NCBI GenBank assembly: GCA_016212165.1
Contig: JACRGY010000153.1
Span: 1-37,856, forward strand
DNA length: 37,856 bases
Origin: Nitrospirota bacterium
GTDB taxonomy: Bacteria; Nitrospirota; Thermodesulfovibrionia; Thermodesulfovibrionales; UBA1546
Reading direction: 5' to 3'
Part shown: positions 25,184 to 33,250 of the stretch, in pieces
How the letters are laid out: the number at the start of each line of letters is the position of its first letter
How positions within the stretch are numbered: position 1 is the stretch's first letter
The notes under the pieces: model-generated
Told to the model about the DNA's origin: nothing
Database searches by the model: none
The model's input: the letters and a program-made list of their open reading frames with translations, nothing else
Made by a program: the position numbers and the translations under genes

Positions 25184-26202
25184 AAATTGCCCTTGACGCC
25201 ATGGGCGGCGATTACGCCCCGGCTGCAACAGTTGACGGCGCTGTCGAGACTGTAAGGGAATACGATGATCTCGAAGTCATACTTTTCGGAGATGAATCCC
25301 AGCTTAAAAAAGAACTTAAAGGCAAGAAGTATCCATCCCACTGCATTCATATCAGGCATACGTCCCAGATTATCGGGATGCATGAATCTCCTGTCAGCGC
25401 CTTGAGGAAAAAAAAAGATTCTTCCATCAGGCGTGCTGTTGACGCAGTTAAGCTTAAGGAAGCCGATGCCGTTGTCAGCGCCGGCAATTCAGGGGTGGCG
25501 ATGGCAACTGCGCTTTTTGTCCTTGGCACCTCTAAGGGGGTAGACAGGCCCGCAATCGCAGCGATTATGCCGACACTTAAAGGCCTGTTTGTCCTGATAG
25601 ATGCAGGAGCAAATGTAGATTGCAAGCCGGAGAACCTCCTCCAGTTTGCAGTAATGGGCAGCGCATACTGCAGGACCATTCTGCACAGGCAGGAGCCAAA
25701 AGTAGCTTTGCTCAGCATTGGAGAGGAAGATACAAAAGGCAATGAGCTTACCAGAGAGGCATTCAAGCTTCTAAAAGAGGCAAATATAAATTTTACCGGC
25801 AATATAGAGGGGAAAGATGTATTTTCAGGAGAGGCCGATGTTGTCGTATGCGACGGGTTTATAGGCAATGTGCTTTTGAAGACCAGTGAAGGCCTTGCAG
25901 AAGTGATAATAAAGATGCTCAAAAGAGAGATAGAAGGCCAGGCAACTGGCAAGCTGGGATATCTTCTTATGAAACCTGCCTTGAGAAATTTCAAGAAAAA
26001 AACAGACTATGCAGAATATGGGGGGGCTCCGCTTCTCGGGATAAACGGGACGTGTATTATAAGCCATGGCAGGTCTTCACCGCGTGCGATAAGAAATGCG
26101 CTCAGGGTTGCGGTAGAATTGTCCAGGAAAAAGGTGCATAAGATTATCTCGGAAGATATAATGGGATTTCACGAAAAGGAGAAAGTATTTGCTAAGGGCT
26201 AG
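25180..26202 (+). CDS. plsX: Phosphate acyltransferase PlsX
   Basis: PlsX makes acyl-phosphate from acyl-ACP for phosphatidic acid synthesis. The 340-residue protein begins 'MKIALDAMGGDYAPAATVDG' and contains 'VSAGNSGVAMATALFVLG', 'IDAGANVDCKPENLLQFAVMGSAYC', 'LLSIGEEDTKGNELTREAFKLL' and 'YGGAPLLGINGTCIISHGRSSP', all family signatures. fabH starts inside its last codons. Confidence 0.97.
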   Translation: MKIALDAMGGDYAPAATVDGAVETVREYDDLEVILFGDESQLKKELKGKKYPSHCIHIRHTSQIIGMHESPVSALRKKKDSSIRRAVDAVKLKEADAVVSAGNSGVAMATALFVLGTSKGVDRPAIAAIMPTLKGLFVLIDAGANVDCKPENLLQFAVMGSAYCRTILHRQEPKVALLSIGEEDTKGNELTREAFKLLKEANINFTGNIEGKDVFSGEADVVVCDGFIGNVLLKTSEGLAEVIIKMLKREIEGQATGKLGYLLMKPALRNFKKKTDYAEYGGAPLLGINGTCIISHGRSSPRAIRNALRVAVELSRKKVHKIISEDIMGFHEKEKVFAKG

Positions 26203-27169
26203 GATTGCTGCTACAGGGTCGTATGTCCCTGAACGCGTGCTTACCAACTTTGATCTCGAAAAGATGGTTGATACCACTGATGAATGGATCAGGGAAAGGA
26301 CAGGGATAAGGGAGCGGAGGATAGCAGCTGAAAAAGAGGCTGCTTCAGACCTTGCGTATGAGGCGGCAAAGGCTGCCTTTAAGAAAACTGATATTAAGCC
26401 AAAGGACATTGAGCTTATAATTGTTGCGACAGTTACCGGGGATATGCCTTTTCCGGCAACTGCGTGTCACCTTCAGCAGAAGCTTGGCCTGAAGAAGGCC
26501 GCTGCCTTTGATATAAATGCGGCATGTTCAGGGTTTTTATACGGGCTTTCCATAGCAAACGGCTTTATAAAAAGCGGCACTTATAAAAGGATACTTCTTA
26601 TCGGTTCAGAGCTTCTTTCCAGGATTACCGATTGGGAGGACAGGTCAACCTGTGTGCTTTTTGGCGACGGGGCCGGCGCTGCAATACTTGAAGCTACAAA
26701 CGAAGAAAGAGGGATAATCTCAACTCATCTCAGATCCGATGGAGGCATGTGGGAGTTGTTGCATATGCCGGGGGGAGGGTCAAGAAATCCTGCTTCCAAG
26801 GATACGGTTAAAAAGAAGATGCATTGCATCAAGATGAAGGGCAATGAAACATTTAAGATTGCAGTGCGTACACTCGAGGGCCTTGTGAGGGAGACCCTTG
26901 CTGAGAATAAACTGAAGATATCGCAGCTTTCTATGCTTATACCTCATCAGGCTAATCTCAGGATTATTCAGGCGACTGCCGAGCGCCTGGATATGCCGAT
27001 AGAAAAGGTCATGGTGAATATTGACAAATATGGAAATACCTCTGCGGCTTCTATCCCGATTGCCCTTGATGAGGCTGTGAGGCAGGGCAGGGTAAGGGAT
27101 GGGGACTATGTGCTTCTTGAGGCATTTGGGGGCGGGCTGACATGGGCATCCGTACTGATAAAGTGGTGA
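26189..27169 (+). CDS. fabH: 3-oxoacyl-ACP synthase III
   Basis: FabH condenses acetyl-CoA with malonyl-ACP to begin fatty acid chains. The catalytic triad is visible: Cys in 'DINAACSGFLYGL', His in 'LIPHQANLRI', Asn in 'YGNTSAASI'. The 326-residue length is normal. The start is TTG at 26189, chosen because AAGGAG sits at the correct distance and the protein begins 'MLRARIAATGSYVPE'. It overlaps plsX by 14 nt. Confidence 0.97.
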   Translation: MLRARIAATGSYVPERVLTNFDLEKMVDTTDEWIRERTGIRERRIAAEKEAASDLAYEAAKAAFKKTDIKPKDIELIIVATVTGDMPFPATACHLQQKLGLKKAAAFDINAACSGFLYGLSIANGFIKSGTYKRILLIGSELLSRITDWEDRSTCVLFGDGAGAAILEATNEERGIISTHLRSDGGMWELLHMPGGGSRNPASKDTVKKKMHCIKMKGNETFKIAVRTLEGLVRETLAENKLKISQLSMLIPHQANLRIIQATAERLDMPIEKVMVNIDKYGNTSAASIPIALDEAVRQGRVRDGDYVLLEAFGGGLTWASVLIKW

Positions 27170-27195
27170 TTTTTAGCTGTCAGCTATGAAGTGAT

Positions 27196-28191
27196 ATGGG
27201 CTATATTACTGTTATAGGCGCCGGAAGCTGGGGGACAACCCTGGCATATCTGCTGTCCGCAAAAGATTTTGATATCTCTTTGTGGGTATATGAGGAATCC
27301 CTTGCTGAAGAGATAAAAAACACAAGGATAAACAGTTTATACCTTCCTGATATAAGCCTCCCCGAAAATATAAGGGTTACTCATCGGATGGATGAGGCTG
27401 TAGCCAAGGCGCGTTATGTGTTAAATGTTGTGCCTTCACAGCATACCAGGTCTATATTCAAGGAAGCGTTTTCTTACATGCCGGCCGAGGCAGTTATTAT
27501 CAGTGCGGCAAAGGGCATAGAAAGAGGAACGCTTATGACGGTTTCTTCTGTATTGAAAGAGATTTCAGACCATACTGTTGCAGTACTCTCAGGCCCGAGT
27601 TTTGCAAAAGAGGTGATTAAGAAAATGCCCACTGCAGTAACCCTTGCAACAGAGGATAAGGAAACAGGTTTGCTGCTTCAGGAGGTTTTTAATAATAACC
27701 ATTTCAGGGTTTACACGCATGATGACATGCTCGGGGTTGAAATCGGCGGGGCCTTAAAAAATGTGATGGCCATTGCATCGGGAATATCAGACGGCCTGGG
27801 GCTCGGGCATAATGCGCGGGCAGCCCTAATAACAAGAGGGCTTGCAGAAATGAGACGGCTGGGTTCTGCCCTGGGAGCAAAAAAAGAAACTTTTTCAGGG
27901 TTGAGCGGCCTGGGGGATCTGGTATTAACATGCACCGGCCCTTTGTCAAGAAATTATACGCTCGGCACGAAACTCGCTCAGGGGATGAAACTGACAGATA
28001 TACTCTCACAGACAAAAACGGTTGCAGAAGGGGTAGCAACTGCAGAATCAGCTTATGGGCTCTCTAAAAAATATAATATTGAGATGCCGATAATTGAACA
28101 GGTTTATCAGGTCCTCTATAAAGATAAAGGCCCTGCAGCAGCTGTTAACGATTTAATGAACCGGACCTTGAAGGCTGAGTTTTATGGATAG
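27196..28191 (+). CDS. gpsA: NAD(P)-dependent glycerol-3-phosphate dehydrogenase
   Basis: GpsA reduces dihydroxyacetone phosphate to sn-glycerol 3-phosphate for membrane lipids, fitting its place after plsX-fabH. The 331-residue protein shows 'ITVIGAGSWGTTLAYLLS' (nucleotide loop), 'SAAKGIERGT', 'LSGPSFAKEV', 'EIGGALKNVMAIASGISDGLGLGHNARAALITRGLAEM' and 'FSGLSGLGDLVLTCTGPLSRNYTLG'. It overlaps larB by 8 nt. Confidence 0.97.
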   Translation: MGYITVIGAGSWGTTLAYLLSAKDFDISLWVYEESLAEEIKNTRINSLYLPDISLPENIRVTHRMDEAVAKARYVLNVVPSQHTRSIFKEAFSYMPAEAVIISAAKGIERGTLMTVSSVLKEISDHTVAVLSGPSFAKEVIKKMPTAVTLATEDKETGLLLQEVFNNNHFRVYTHDDMLGVEIGGALKNVMAIASGISDGLGLGHNARAALITRGLAEMRRLGSALGAKKETFSGLSGLGDLVLTCTGPLSRNYTLGTKLAQGMKLTDILSQTKTVAEGVATAESAYGLSKKYNIEMPIIEQVYQVLYKDKGPAAAVNDLMNRTLKAEFYG

Positions 28192-28933
28192 GCTGAAAAT
28201 AAAAAAGATTCTCGACTTGGTAAAGAACAAAATACTCTCTCCGGAAGATGCCGTCAAAAAATTAAAACACCTCCCTTATGAAGACATTTCATTCGCTAAG
28301 GTTGACCATCACAGGCACATCAGACAGGGCGTGCCGGAAGTTATCTTTGCTTCGGGAAAGACTGAGGCACAGGTGACAGGCATTGCAAGGGCAATGTACA
28401 AAAAGAGTAAAAGCTTTTTGATTACCAGGGCAACAAAGAAAATTCATAGCGCACTCAGGATTAAAGACGCTGTGTTTTATCCGGCTTCCGGGATGATATC
28501 AATTGGCGGAGAGAAAAAGAAAAGCGGCAGTGTCCTTGTGCTTACAGCAGGCACCTCTGATATCCCTGTTGCAGAGGAAGCCTATGTTACAGCATCATTT
28601 CTTGGGAGCAAGGTTAAAACTGTTTATGATGTCGGCGTTGCAGGGCTTCACAGGCTGCTTGATAACAAGAAATCTTTCTCTTCTGCAAGGGTGATAATTG
28701 TTGTTGCAGGAATGGAAGGCGCGCTTCCGTCTGTCGTAGGCGGATTAACAGACAAACCGATTGTTGCTGTTCCGACTTCTGTTGGCTACGGTACAAGCCT
28801 TGGAGGATTAACCGCGCTTTTTGCGATGCTTAATTCATGCGTGCCGGGAATTGCTGTTATGAATATAGACAATGGTTTCGGCGCCGGGTGTTTAGCGCAT
28901 AAGATAAATACAATTCTGAAACTTCAATCCTGA
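28184..28933 (+). CDS. larB: LarB, nickel-pincer cofactor biosynthesis carboxylase
   Basis: LarB carboxylates nicotinic acid adenine dinucleotide and releases AMP, an early step to the nickel-pincer nucleotide cofactor of lactate racemase-type enzymes. The 249-residue protein has the LarB opening 'ILSPEDAVKKL', 'ASGKTEAQVTGIARAM', 'VLTAGTSDIPVAEEAYVTASFLG', 'YDVGVAGLHRL', 'AGMEGALPSVVGGLTDKPIVAVPTSVGYG' and a C-terminal 'MNIDNGFGAGCLAHKIN'. No larC or larE is near, so its partners lie elsewhere. The last part of the gene is duplicated at 30821-30895. Confidence 0.93.
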   Translation: MDRLKIKKILDLVKNKILSPEDAVKKLKHLPYEDISFAKVDHHRHIRQGVPEVIFASGKTEAQVTGIARAMYKKSKSFLITRATKKIHSALRIKDAVFYPASGMISIGGEKKKSGSVLVLTAGTSDIPVAEEAYVTASFLGSKVKTVYDVGVAGLHRLLDNKKSFSSARVIIVVAGMEGALPSVVGGLTDKPIVAVPTSVGYGTSLGGLTALFAMLNSCVPGIAVMNIDNGFGAGCLAHKINTILKLQS

Positions 28934-29005
28934 CCTTTATATTTAAGACATGCGTTTGCCACCCTGAATTTTGTGATTTAAGGAATGTGGCTTCAAATGT
29001 AAAAA

Positions 29006-30802
29006 TCATTTCCTCGTTTCCAATCCCATTTTTATATCGGCATTTGCTTTGTCTGTTTGACCAATTATACTGTAAGAAATGCCGCGGTTTGTATAAGCAT
29101 CTGAATTGCCTGGATTTAAGGAAATAACCATGCTGTAGTCCTCAATCGCTTTATCATGTTCCCCTTTCCTGCCATAAGCAATTCCACGATGAAAATGGGC
29201 ATTTGTATTAGCGGTTCTTAAATTTATTGCCATGCTGTAGTCCTCAATTGCTTTATCGTAAAGTCCGGTAAGGAAATATGCAACGCCGCGATTAAAATAT
29301 GCGTCAGTAAATCTGTTATTCAAGGCTATTGCCCGATTGTAATCCTCTATAGCATCATTATATTTTTCCTTTTCAACATATGCATTCCCGCGATTAAAAT
29401 ATCCCCTTGCCTTTAAAGGGCTTTTGCTTACGACATCGTTCCAGAGGGTTAGGGAATCGCCCCATATGAAGTTCCTCGAATAAGCAGCTGCAGAGAGGGA
29501 GCATATGATTATAATTAACGCTGAAATAAAGGATATGTTAGTCCATTTTTTCTTGAATTTATATTGTATGGCAAAAAGAGATGTGCTCAGAGCAATGAAC
29601 GCACCAACCGAGGGCAGATAAACTCTGTGTTCGAAGATTACGTCCTCAATCGGAATTATACTTGATTCCACTGATAGGGCTGTGAAAAACCAGAATGTAC
29701 CGAATGCTGTAAGACGCTTTGTGCCTGAAGCATGGGGAGACCGGCAAAGAAGATAAGCCGCCAGAACGATTAATGATAATAGAAATAAAAAAGATAAACA
29801 TACGTTGTGATTAAAAAATGTATGATATAAAGGGTAATCATAATCTAAATTTTGGTTTATTGGAAGAATAAGAAGCCTGATGTAAGTGACTGTTACCCGA
29901 AATTCTGTATACAGGTAGTCTAATCTTGGGCGAGTTGTTTCTCTCGATGCATCCATAAAGGTGCCGATCAGATCTTCCTTAGGTTTATCAGCCCCCGTGA
30001 GACTTAAAGGTATTATGGTTATTATAATTAAAAGGGGTAGCAGGTGCAGAAATCTCTTCCTTAAATTTCCTTCGAAGAACATTAATTCATAAATAGTAAT
30101 TGCAACAGGAAGAGTAAAAGATATCTCTTTAGTCCCCATGGCAAGTATTGCGGAGAGGAGTGAGCCAGCGTATAGTGTATAGCGTGTAGCGTATAATTTT
30201 TGCTGACCGCTCTCCTCGGCGAGTCGCCTGAGGCGACTGATAGCTGATGGCTGAATCCTGAATTTGATATACGTCACAAGTGATAACAGATAGAAAAAAG
30301 TTGCAAGTGAAGTGAACCTTTGCACTATATAAGTTACTGCCTGTGTCTGAATGGGGTGGGATACGAATAGAAGCGCTGCAAAGAGCGGAATTGCGTTTTT
30401 GAATTGTGGATTATTAGAGCCAAGACGTTTCATTGCAGGTGTTTCAAATGTATAAGAGATAAGCAGGTAAACAAATATCCCGTTCAGTATGTGTATGAAA
30501 ATATTAACAATATGGTAACCATATGTATCAAGCCCGTTGAAGTGATAATTTAGCGCAAATGTCAGATATCCGAACCACCTTGGAGATACCGGAGACCAGT
30601 AATTTTCTAAACTTCTCAGCCTGGAGTTCTCAACGATATTAAGTTTATCATCAAACTGAAACGGCATATTAAATGTATTGGAATAGGCAAGAATCCCAAG
30701 GATGACAATGAGGATTATGTGAATTAATGGTTTTTTTAAGAAATGGGTATTGTCTGTCTCTGTCACAAAGTTAATATACCATTTGCTGTTTGGAGTCTTC
30801 AA
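29006..30802 (-). CDS. Multi-span membrane protein with C-terminal TPR repeats (TMTC-like)
   Basis: The 598-residue protein has about ten membrane spans (residues about 25-450) followed by four TPR units (about 455-595: 'ARGYFNRGNAYVEKEKYNDAIEDYNRAI', then 'TDAYFNRGVAYFLTGLYDKAIEDYSMAI' and two more). The N-terminal 'YSNTFNMPFQFDDKLNIVENS...' with its conserved F-D-D motif resembles glycosyltransferase-39-like/TMTC proteins, suggesting transfer of lipid-linked sugars to proteins outside the membrane. Middle residues 'QPSAISRLRRLAEESGQQ' and 'LYATRYTLYAG' come from repeat DNA inserted in frame. The catalytic role is inferred. It converges on larB. Confidence 0.7.
   Translation of the reverse strand: MKTPNSKWYINFVTETDNTHFLKKPLIHIILIVILGILAYSNTFNMPFQFDDKLNIVENSRLRSLENYWSPVSPRWFGYLTFALNYHFNGLDTYGYHIVNIFIHILNGIFVYLLISYTFETPAMKRLGSNNPQFKNAIPLFAALLFVSHPIQTQAVTYIVQRFTSLATFFYLLSLVTYIKFRIQPSAISRLRRLAEESGQQKLYATRYTLYAGSLLSAILAMGTKEISFTLPVAITIYELMFFEGNLRKRFLHLLPLLIIITIIPLSLTGADKPKEDLIGTFMDASRETTRPRLDYLYTEFRVTVTYIRLLILPINQNLDYDYPLYHTFFNHNVCLSFLFLLSLIVLAAYLLCRSPHASGTKRLTAFGTFWFFTALSVESSIIPIEDVIFEHRVYLPSVGAFIALSTSLFAIQYKFKKKWTNISFISALIIIICSLSAAAYSRNFIWGDSLTLWNDVVSKSPLKARGYFNRGNAYVEKEKYNDAIEDYNRAIALNNRFTDAYFNRGVAYFLTGLYDKAIEDYSMAINLRTANTNAHFHRGIAYGRKGEHDKAIEDYSMVISLNPGNSDAYTNRGISYSIIGQTDKANADIKMGLETRK
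30170..30257 (+). repeat. Palindromic repeat inserted in frame in the TPR gene
   Basis: It includes CTCTCCTCGGCGAGTC (30209-30224), identical to the truA insert. The hairpin GTCGCCT-G-AGGCGAC (30222-30236) differs in sequence from the truA hairpin GTCCCGAC/GTCGGGAC but pairs just as well. A short GTATAG/GTGTAGCG tandem-like stretch (30170-30196) abuts it. Confidence 0.72.
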
Positions 30803-30820
30803 ATTCAGTTTCCGTTTTAT

Positions 30821-30895
30821 GGAGTTGCTGCGATGAATATTGACAATGGATTTGGCGCCGGGTGTTTAGCGCATAAGATAAATACGTTAAATTGA
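30821..30895 (+). pseudogene. Duplicated 3' remnant of larB
   Basis: The segment matches the larB 3' end at 28847-28911 (59 of 65 nt, with the last 32 nt identical). It would encode 'GVAAMNIDNGFGAGCLAH' then KINTLN and a stop. There is no start or upstream larB sequence, so it is a non-functional fragment. Its TGA overlaps the thi-operon promoter TTGACA. The copy and the original flank the TPR membrane gene. Confidence 0.82.
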
Positions 30896-30921
30896 CATTT
30901 CTTCAAAATCTCCACTATACT
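30892..30921 (+). promoter_or_regulatory. Promoter of the thi operon
   Basis: TTGACA (30892-30897) and TATACT (30916-30921) are 18 nt apart, and the start of transcription would fall at about 30928, exactly at the 5' edge of the TPP riboswitch. The -35 overlaps the stop of the larB remnant. Confidence 0.65.
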
Positions 30922-30927
30922 TAAATC

Positions 30928-31018
30928 AACCCTTGGGGGAGGCGGAAGCCTGAGAGTCCTGATGAACTGGGAGACCCCTTGAACCTGATACGGATAATGC
31001 CGGCGTAGGGATTGGGAA
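30928..31018 (+). ncRNA. TPP (THI-element) riboswitch
   Basis: The conserved cores are clear: GGCGGAAGCCTGAGAG (pyrimidine-sensing arm with CUGAGA), then ACCCCTTGAACCTGAT, CGGATAATGCCGG and CGTAGGGA, the canonical THI-box 3' half. Thiamine pyrophosphate binding would favour the terminator that directly follows. It lies immediately upstream of thiS. Confidence 0.96.
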
Positions 31019-31024
31019 GGCAGG

Positions 31025-31060
31025 CCGTATCCTTTGTCAGGGATGCGGTTTTTTATTTTT
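31025..31060 (+). terminator. Rho-independent terminator controlled by the TPP riboswitch
   Basis: An 8-bp stem (CCGTATCC 31025-31032 with GGATGCGG 31041-31048, one G-U pair) is followed by TTTTTTATTTTT (31049-31060). The U-run ends at the base before the thiS ATG, an expression-platform terminator with no separate ribosome site. Confidence 0.83.
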
Positions 31061-31264
31061 ATGAGGCTGATAATAAACGGAGATAATATTGATTCGAATG
31101 CAGGCACGGTCAGGGAGCTTCTTGAAGAGCTTAAGATTGAACCTGGCAGGGTTGCTGTTGAGGTGAACCTTTTGATAATCAAGAAGGCTGAATATGAGAG
31201 TCATAGATTAAAAGACGGGGACAAGATTGAGGTTGTGAATTTTGTTGGAGGAGGAGAAGTATGA
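31061..31264 (+). CDS. thiS: Sulfur-carrier protein ThiS
   Basis: ThiS carries sulfur as a C-terminal thiocarboxylate for thiazole formation. The 67-residue ubiquitin-like protein begins 'MRLIINGDNIDSNAGTVREL'. Most ThiS proteins end in Gly-Gly; this one ends 'VNFVGGGEV', so the GG is followed by two extra residues, Glu-Val. Either C-terminal trimming is needed or these residues are tolerated. I choose ATG 31061; in-frame TTG 31034 and ATG 31043 fall inside the terminator hairpin. No ribosome site exists directly upstream of 31061. Confidence 0.88.
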   Translation: MRLIINGDNIDSNAGTVRELLEELKIEPGRVAVEVNLLIIKKAEYESHRLKDGDKIEVVNFVGGGEV

Positions 31265-31276
31265 AAAGCAGGAAAA

Positions 31277-31310
31277 GCTTTCGCTTGCTGCCGATATTTT
31301 TTGACAGGGG
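31277..31310 (+). repeat. Fragment of the longer repeat variant
   Basis: The core TTTCGCTTGCT-GCCGATATTTTTTGACAG resembles the left part of copy 4 (TTTCGCTTGCT-ACGATATTTTTCGACAG, about 32290-32321), with only a few differences. It has no right half and lies directly ahead of copy 3, indicating a broken or overrun element. Confidence 0.55.
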
Positions 31311-31321
31311 TAAACTATATG

Positions 31322-31444
31322 AAGGCGAGGTATTATATTCTCGCTCATTCTCGCTTCGCTCCGAGGATTTTGCCTCTTTATTATCTGAAGATTTACTATC
31401 GGACTATCGGCAAAATAAACCGCTCAAATACAACACCTCGCCTT
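31322..31444 (+). repeat. Structured intergenic repeat, copy 3
   Basis: The outer arms are a perfect 10-bp inverted repeat AAGGCGAGGT (31322-31331) with ACCTCGCCTT (31435-31444). The conserved inner blocks and the TTTTGCC/GGCAAAA stem match copies 1 and 2. It occupies the thiS-thiG gap. Confidence 0.87.
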
Positions 31445-31484
31445 TAATGCATACCTTAAAAAATGAATTGAAACAGGAGAATAT

Positions 31485-32255
31485 ATGGACGATAATTTGG
31501 TAATCAAAGGGATAGAGTTCAAATCCCGTCTCTGGGTGGGAACAGGAAAGTACAAGGATTTCGAGGAGACGAGGAAGGCTATCGAGGCATCGGGAGCAGA
31601 TGTTGTTACTGTTGCAGTAAGAAGGGTGAATATCATCGACAGGAAATCAGAGAACCTGCTTGATTACATAGACCCCAAGAAATATAAGATACTGCCAAAT
31701 ACAGCCGGATGTTACACGGTTGAAGATGCGCTCAGATATTCAAGGCTCGCAAGAGAGTCGGGTATTTCTGACCTTATAAAGCTTGAGGTCATCGGAGATG
31801 AAAAAACTCTTTTCCCTGATGTTGTAGGCCTTTTGAAGGCTACAGAGATTCTGGCAAAGGAAGGTTTTATTGTTCTGCCATATACGACTGACGATCCTGT
31901 TATGGCTTTGAGGCTTGTTGATGCAGGCGCTTCTGCCGTTATGCCTCTGGCTGCTCCGATAGGATCAGGGCTTGGAATAAGAAACCCTTACAATATGAAG
32001 ATAATACTCGAACAGGCAAAAGTTCCCATAATTGTTGATGCAGGCGTTGGCACTGCATCTGATGTTGCTATTGCGATGGAGCTCGGATGCGATGCAGTGC
32101 TTCTTAACACTGCGATTGCAGGAGCAAAAGACCCGATTGCAATGGCTGCTGCGATGAAGCATGGAGTGATTGCGGGAAGGCTTGCGTATAAGGCCGGAAG
32201 GATTCCAAGGAAGCTTTACGCAACGGCAAGCAGCCCGATAGAGGGAATGCTGTGA
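31485..32255 (+). CDS. thiG: Thiazole synthase ThiG
   Basis: ThiG builds the thiazole phosphate moiety of thiamine from deoxyxylulose 5-phosphate, dehydroglycine and ThiS-thiocarboxylate. The 256-residue TIM-barrel protein shows the ThiG signatures '[36 protein letters not shown]', '[23 protein letters not shown]', '[14 protein letters not shown]', '[18 protein letters not shown]', '[29 protein letters not shown]' and 'A..SPIEGML'. ACAGGAG precedes the ATG. The start follows copy 3 of the repeat. Confidence 0.98.
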   Translation: MDDNLVIKGIEFKSRLWVGTGKYKDFEETRKAIEASGADVVTVAVRRVNIIDRKSENLLDYIDPKKYKILPNTAGCYTVEDALRYSRLARESGISDLIKLEVIGDEKTLFPDVVGLLKATEILAKEGFIVLPYTTDDPVMALRLVDAGASAVMPLAAPIGSGLGIRNPYNMKIILEQAKVPIIVDAGVGTASDVAIAMELGCDAVLLNTAIAGAKDPIAMAAAMKHGVIAGRLAYKAGRIPRKLYATASSPIEGML

Positions 32256-32278
32256 GAGCGGAGGCTGGATATAATTTG

Positions 32279-32451
32279 ATAGGCATAGCTTTCTTTCGCT
32301 TGCTACGATATTTTTCGACAGTTCTAAGTTCATTCCGTTACATCCTCGAAACTCGCCCTTTGGGCTCAAACAGCCGAGGCTGTGGTCACTTCATTTCACT
32401 AAGAACTGTTACCGAAAAATCTCTGATGCCGCTCAAGACAGCCATGCCTAT
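32279..32451 (+). repeat. Structured intergenic repeat, long variant (copy 4)
   Basis: The 8-bp outer arms ATAGGCAT (32279-32286) and ATGCCTAT (32444-32451) frame a longer fold. A nested stem pairs ATTTTTCG (32310-32317) with CGAAAAAT (32413-32420), and ACAGTTCT (32318-32325) with AGAACTGT (32402-32409). A further hairpin ACAGCC-GA-GGCTGT lies at about 32370-32383. TTTCGCTTGC at the left and GCCGCTCAAGA at the right resemble the corresponding blocks of the shorter copies. It fills the thiG-thiE gap. Confidence 0.75.
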
Positions 32452-32523
32452 TGATATTCTTTTAAAGCTGAAATTTAGAAGTCGCTCAAACACAATGTCC
32501 TGTCATTGTACGGGGTGCAAAGC

Positions 32524-33153
32524 TTGATAGGCTTTAAACTTTATTTAATAACGGACAGGAATCTGTTTGCTGATGACTATTCACTATTCACTGCCGTTGT
32601 GGAGACATTGAAGGCCGGTGTTAAAGCAATACAGTTGAGGGAGAAGGATTTGGAGATAAGGGAATTGCTTGCAATGGCGTATAAGATGAGAGAGGTTACA
32701 AAGAAATATAAGGCTAAATTTTTTATCAATGACAGGGTTGATGTCGCGCTTGCGGTAGATGCCGATGGTGTTCATCTGGGGCAGATGAGCATTCCTCCAT
32801 CTGCTGTAAGAAAGATTGCGGGTGACAAACTTATGATCGGTGCTTCAACTCATAGTTTAAAAGAGGCATTGGAAGCGGAGAAAGGCGGGGCTGATTTTAT
32901 AACGCTCGGCCCTGTTTATAGGACGCCTTCAAAGCTAAAGTATGGTGAGCCGATTGGGATTGATACTCTGAAAAAAGTGAAGTCGGAAGTTTCTATCCCT
33001 GTCATTGCAATCGGAGGGATTAAGACTGGTATGGTTAAAGAGGTGATGGATGCAGGTGCTGACGGGATTGCGTTGATAAGTGGTATCTTAGGAGCGGTTG
33101 CTATAAATTCGGCGGCTAAAAATTATATTATGAGGGTCAATGGTGATATATAG
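32524..33153 (+). CDS. thiE: Thiamine-phosphate synthase
   Basis: ThiE couples HMP-PP and thiazole phosphate into thiamine phosphate. The 209-residue TIM barrel has 'LKAGVKAIQLREKDLEIRELLAMA', 'KFFINDRVDVALAVDADGVHLGQMSIP', 'GASTHSLKEALEAEKGGADFITLGPVYRTPSK' and 'IPVIAIGGIKTGMVKEVMDAGADGIALISGIL'. I use the TTG at 32524, GGGGTG upstream, since the protein starts 'IGFKLYLITDR'; GTG at 32515 and TTG at 32506 are alternatives. The stop codon touches the left arm of copy 5. Confidence 0.95.
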   Translation: MIGFKLYLITDRNLFADDYSLFTAVVETLKAGVKAIQLREKDLEIRELLAMAYKMREVTKKYKAKFFINDRVDVALAVDADGVHLGQMSIPPSAVRKIAGDKLMIGASTHSLKEALEAEKGGADFITLGPVYRTPSKLKYGEPIGIDTLKKVKSEVSIPVIAIGGIKTGMVKEVMDAGADGIALISGILGAVAINSAAKNYIMRVNGDI

Positions 33154-33250
33154 ACAGGACATAATATTCTCGCTCATTCTCGCTTCGCTCCGATGTTTTG
33201 TCCCGATAGCTATCGGGACAAAAAAACCGCTCAAATACAATATCCTGTCT
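33152..33250 (+). repeat. Structured intergenic repeat, copy 5
   Basis: The outer arms AGACAGGA (33152-33159) and TCCTGTCT (33243-33250) pair perfectly. The inner stem is a perfect long hairpin TTTTGTCCCGATAGC/GCTATCGGGACAAAA, in place of the shorter TTTTGCC/GGCAAAA of the other copies. The conserved CGCTCATTCTCGCTTCG and AACCGCTCAAA blocks remain. It occupies the thiE-thiC gap. Confidence 0.87.

Noticed and set aside
25347-25994. 215-residue antisense open frame in plsX, and other long antisense frames (927-1358, 5584-6063)
   Set aside because: They are shadows of well-supported genes on the other strand, with low-complexity or Ser-rich content and no domain.
27172-27190. AGCTGTCAGCTATGAAG upstream of gpsA, resembling the edge of the in-frame palindromic repeat
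   Set aside because: It is too short and lacks the CTCCTCGGCGAG core, so I cannot call it a copy.
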